A stretch of DNA of 64,000 bases from Nansenia antarctica. Lineage: Eukaryota > Chordata > Actinopteri > Argentiniformes > Microstomatidae. Both the position numbers and the translations under genes were made by a program. Shown here piece after piece: positions 63,952 to 64,000 of this stretch (position 1 is the first letter of the stretch; each line of letters opens with the position of its first letter). The notes under the pieces are model-generated. The model was not told where the DNA came from. It saw only the letters and a program-made list of their open reading frames with translations, and made no database searches. The stretch lies in NCBI GenBank assembly GCA_963989245.1, contig OZ022345.1:40768418-40832417 (forward strand), in the 5' to 3' direction.

Positions 63952-64000
63952 AACCCTAACCCTAACCCCTAACCCCTAACCTCTAACACTAAGCCTTAAC
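63948..64000. repeat. Telomere-like CCCTAA repeats
   Basis: CCCTAACCCTAACCCTAACC then CCTAACC variants. Probably interstitial, since coding exons of a gene running in from the right precede it. Confidence 0.8.

Noticed and set aside
63948..64000. Chromosome end
   Set aside because: The CCCTAA run is short and degenerate, and the SMC1 gene must continue to the right, so it is interstitial.

Overview
This window is eukaryotic and almost certainly from a ray-finned (teleost-type) fish. It has GT-AG introns, long CT/GA, TG and AT microsatellites, and a very mixed load of fish-type transposons: Tx1/L1 and L2/Rex-type LINEs, a DIRS element, a SCAN-type gypsy element, several hAT elements, a MULE gene, a Tc1-like end and an endogenous retrovirus. 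The only conventional host genes recognised are vertebrate ones. I cannot name the species.

Layout. 1-6533: 3' part of an endogenous retrovirus (long leader, open gag, internally deleted pol behind an in-frame amber codon, 3' LTR). 6753-7350: degraded integrase-type gene and an orphan class I mannosidase (EDEM-like) exon. 7695-10672: 5'-truncated Tx1/L1-type LINE. 10692-12173: a DM-domain (DMRT6/DMRTB1-like) reading frame, a 200-bp CT tract and a two-exon gene of a fish repetitive family. 13850-16148: a SCAN-type gag remnant cut by an L2-type LINE. 16504-21022: an intronless mib1 3' copy split by a hAT transposon that carries a near-complete transposase and has a perfect 8-bp target duplication. 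21240-23741: SCAN-gag/protease/integrase retrotransposon with a tRNA-Leu primer site. 24234-28665: a MULE/SWIM transposase gene, itself interrupted by a shortened hAT element with a perfect target duplication. 29755-37310: scrambled 3' exons of tet3 and a minisatellite assembled from pieces of those exons, split by an unusual hAT-related transposon with a multi-exon transposase. 37450-43040: LINE and SINE remnants and one unassigned small gene. 44121-51035: an unrecognised gene of 13 coding exons whose splice phases all agree. 51736-61423: nested transposons (Tc1-like end, inverted-repeat element, L1, DIRS element with a hairpin array in its leader, retroelement C-terminus). 62697-63290: last two coding exons of an SMC1-family cohesin gene, best matched to smc1b, on the minus strand. 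63830-64000: hAT terminus and telomere-like repeats.

The genes do not form one pathway. Most of the window is a repeat-dense accessory region in which host fragments (mib1, tet3, a mannosidase exon, a DM domain) have been copied, broken and invaded. The best candidates for something undescribed are the 13-exon gene at 44-51 kb, the tet3-derived mosaic minisatellite, the DM-domain frame with a lost zinc ligand, and the hairpin array in the DIRS leader. Several disabling changes fall in homopolymers, so some elements may be more intact than they look.
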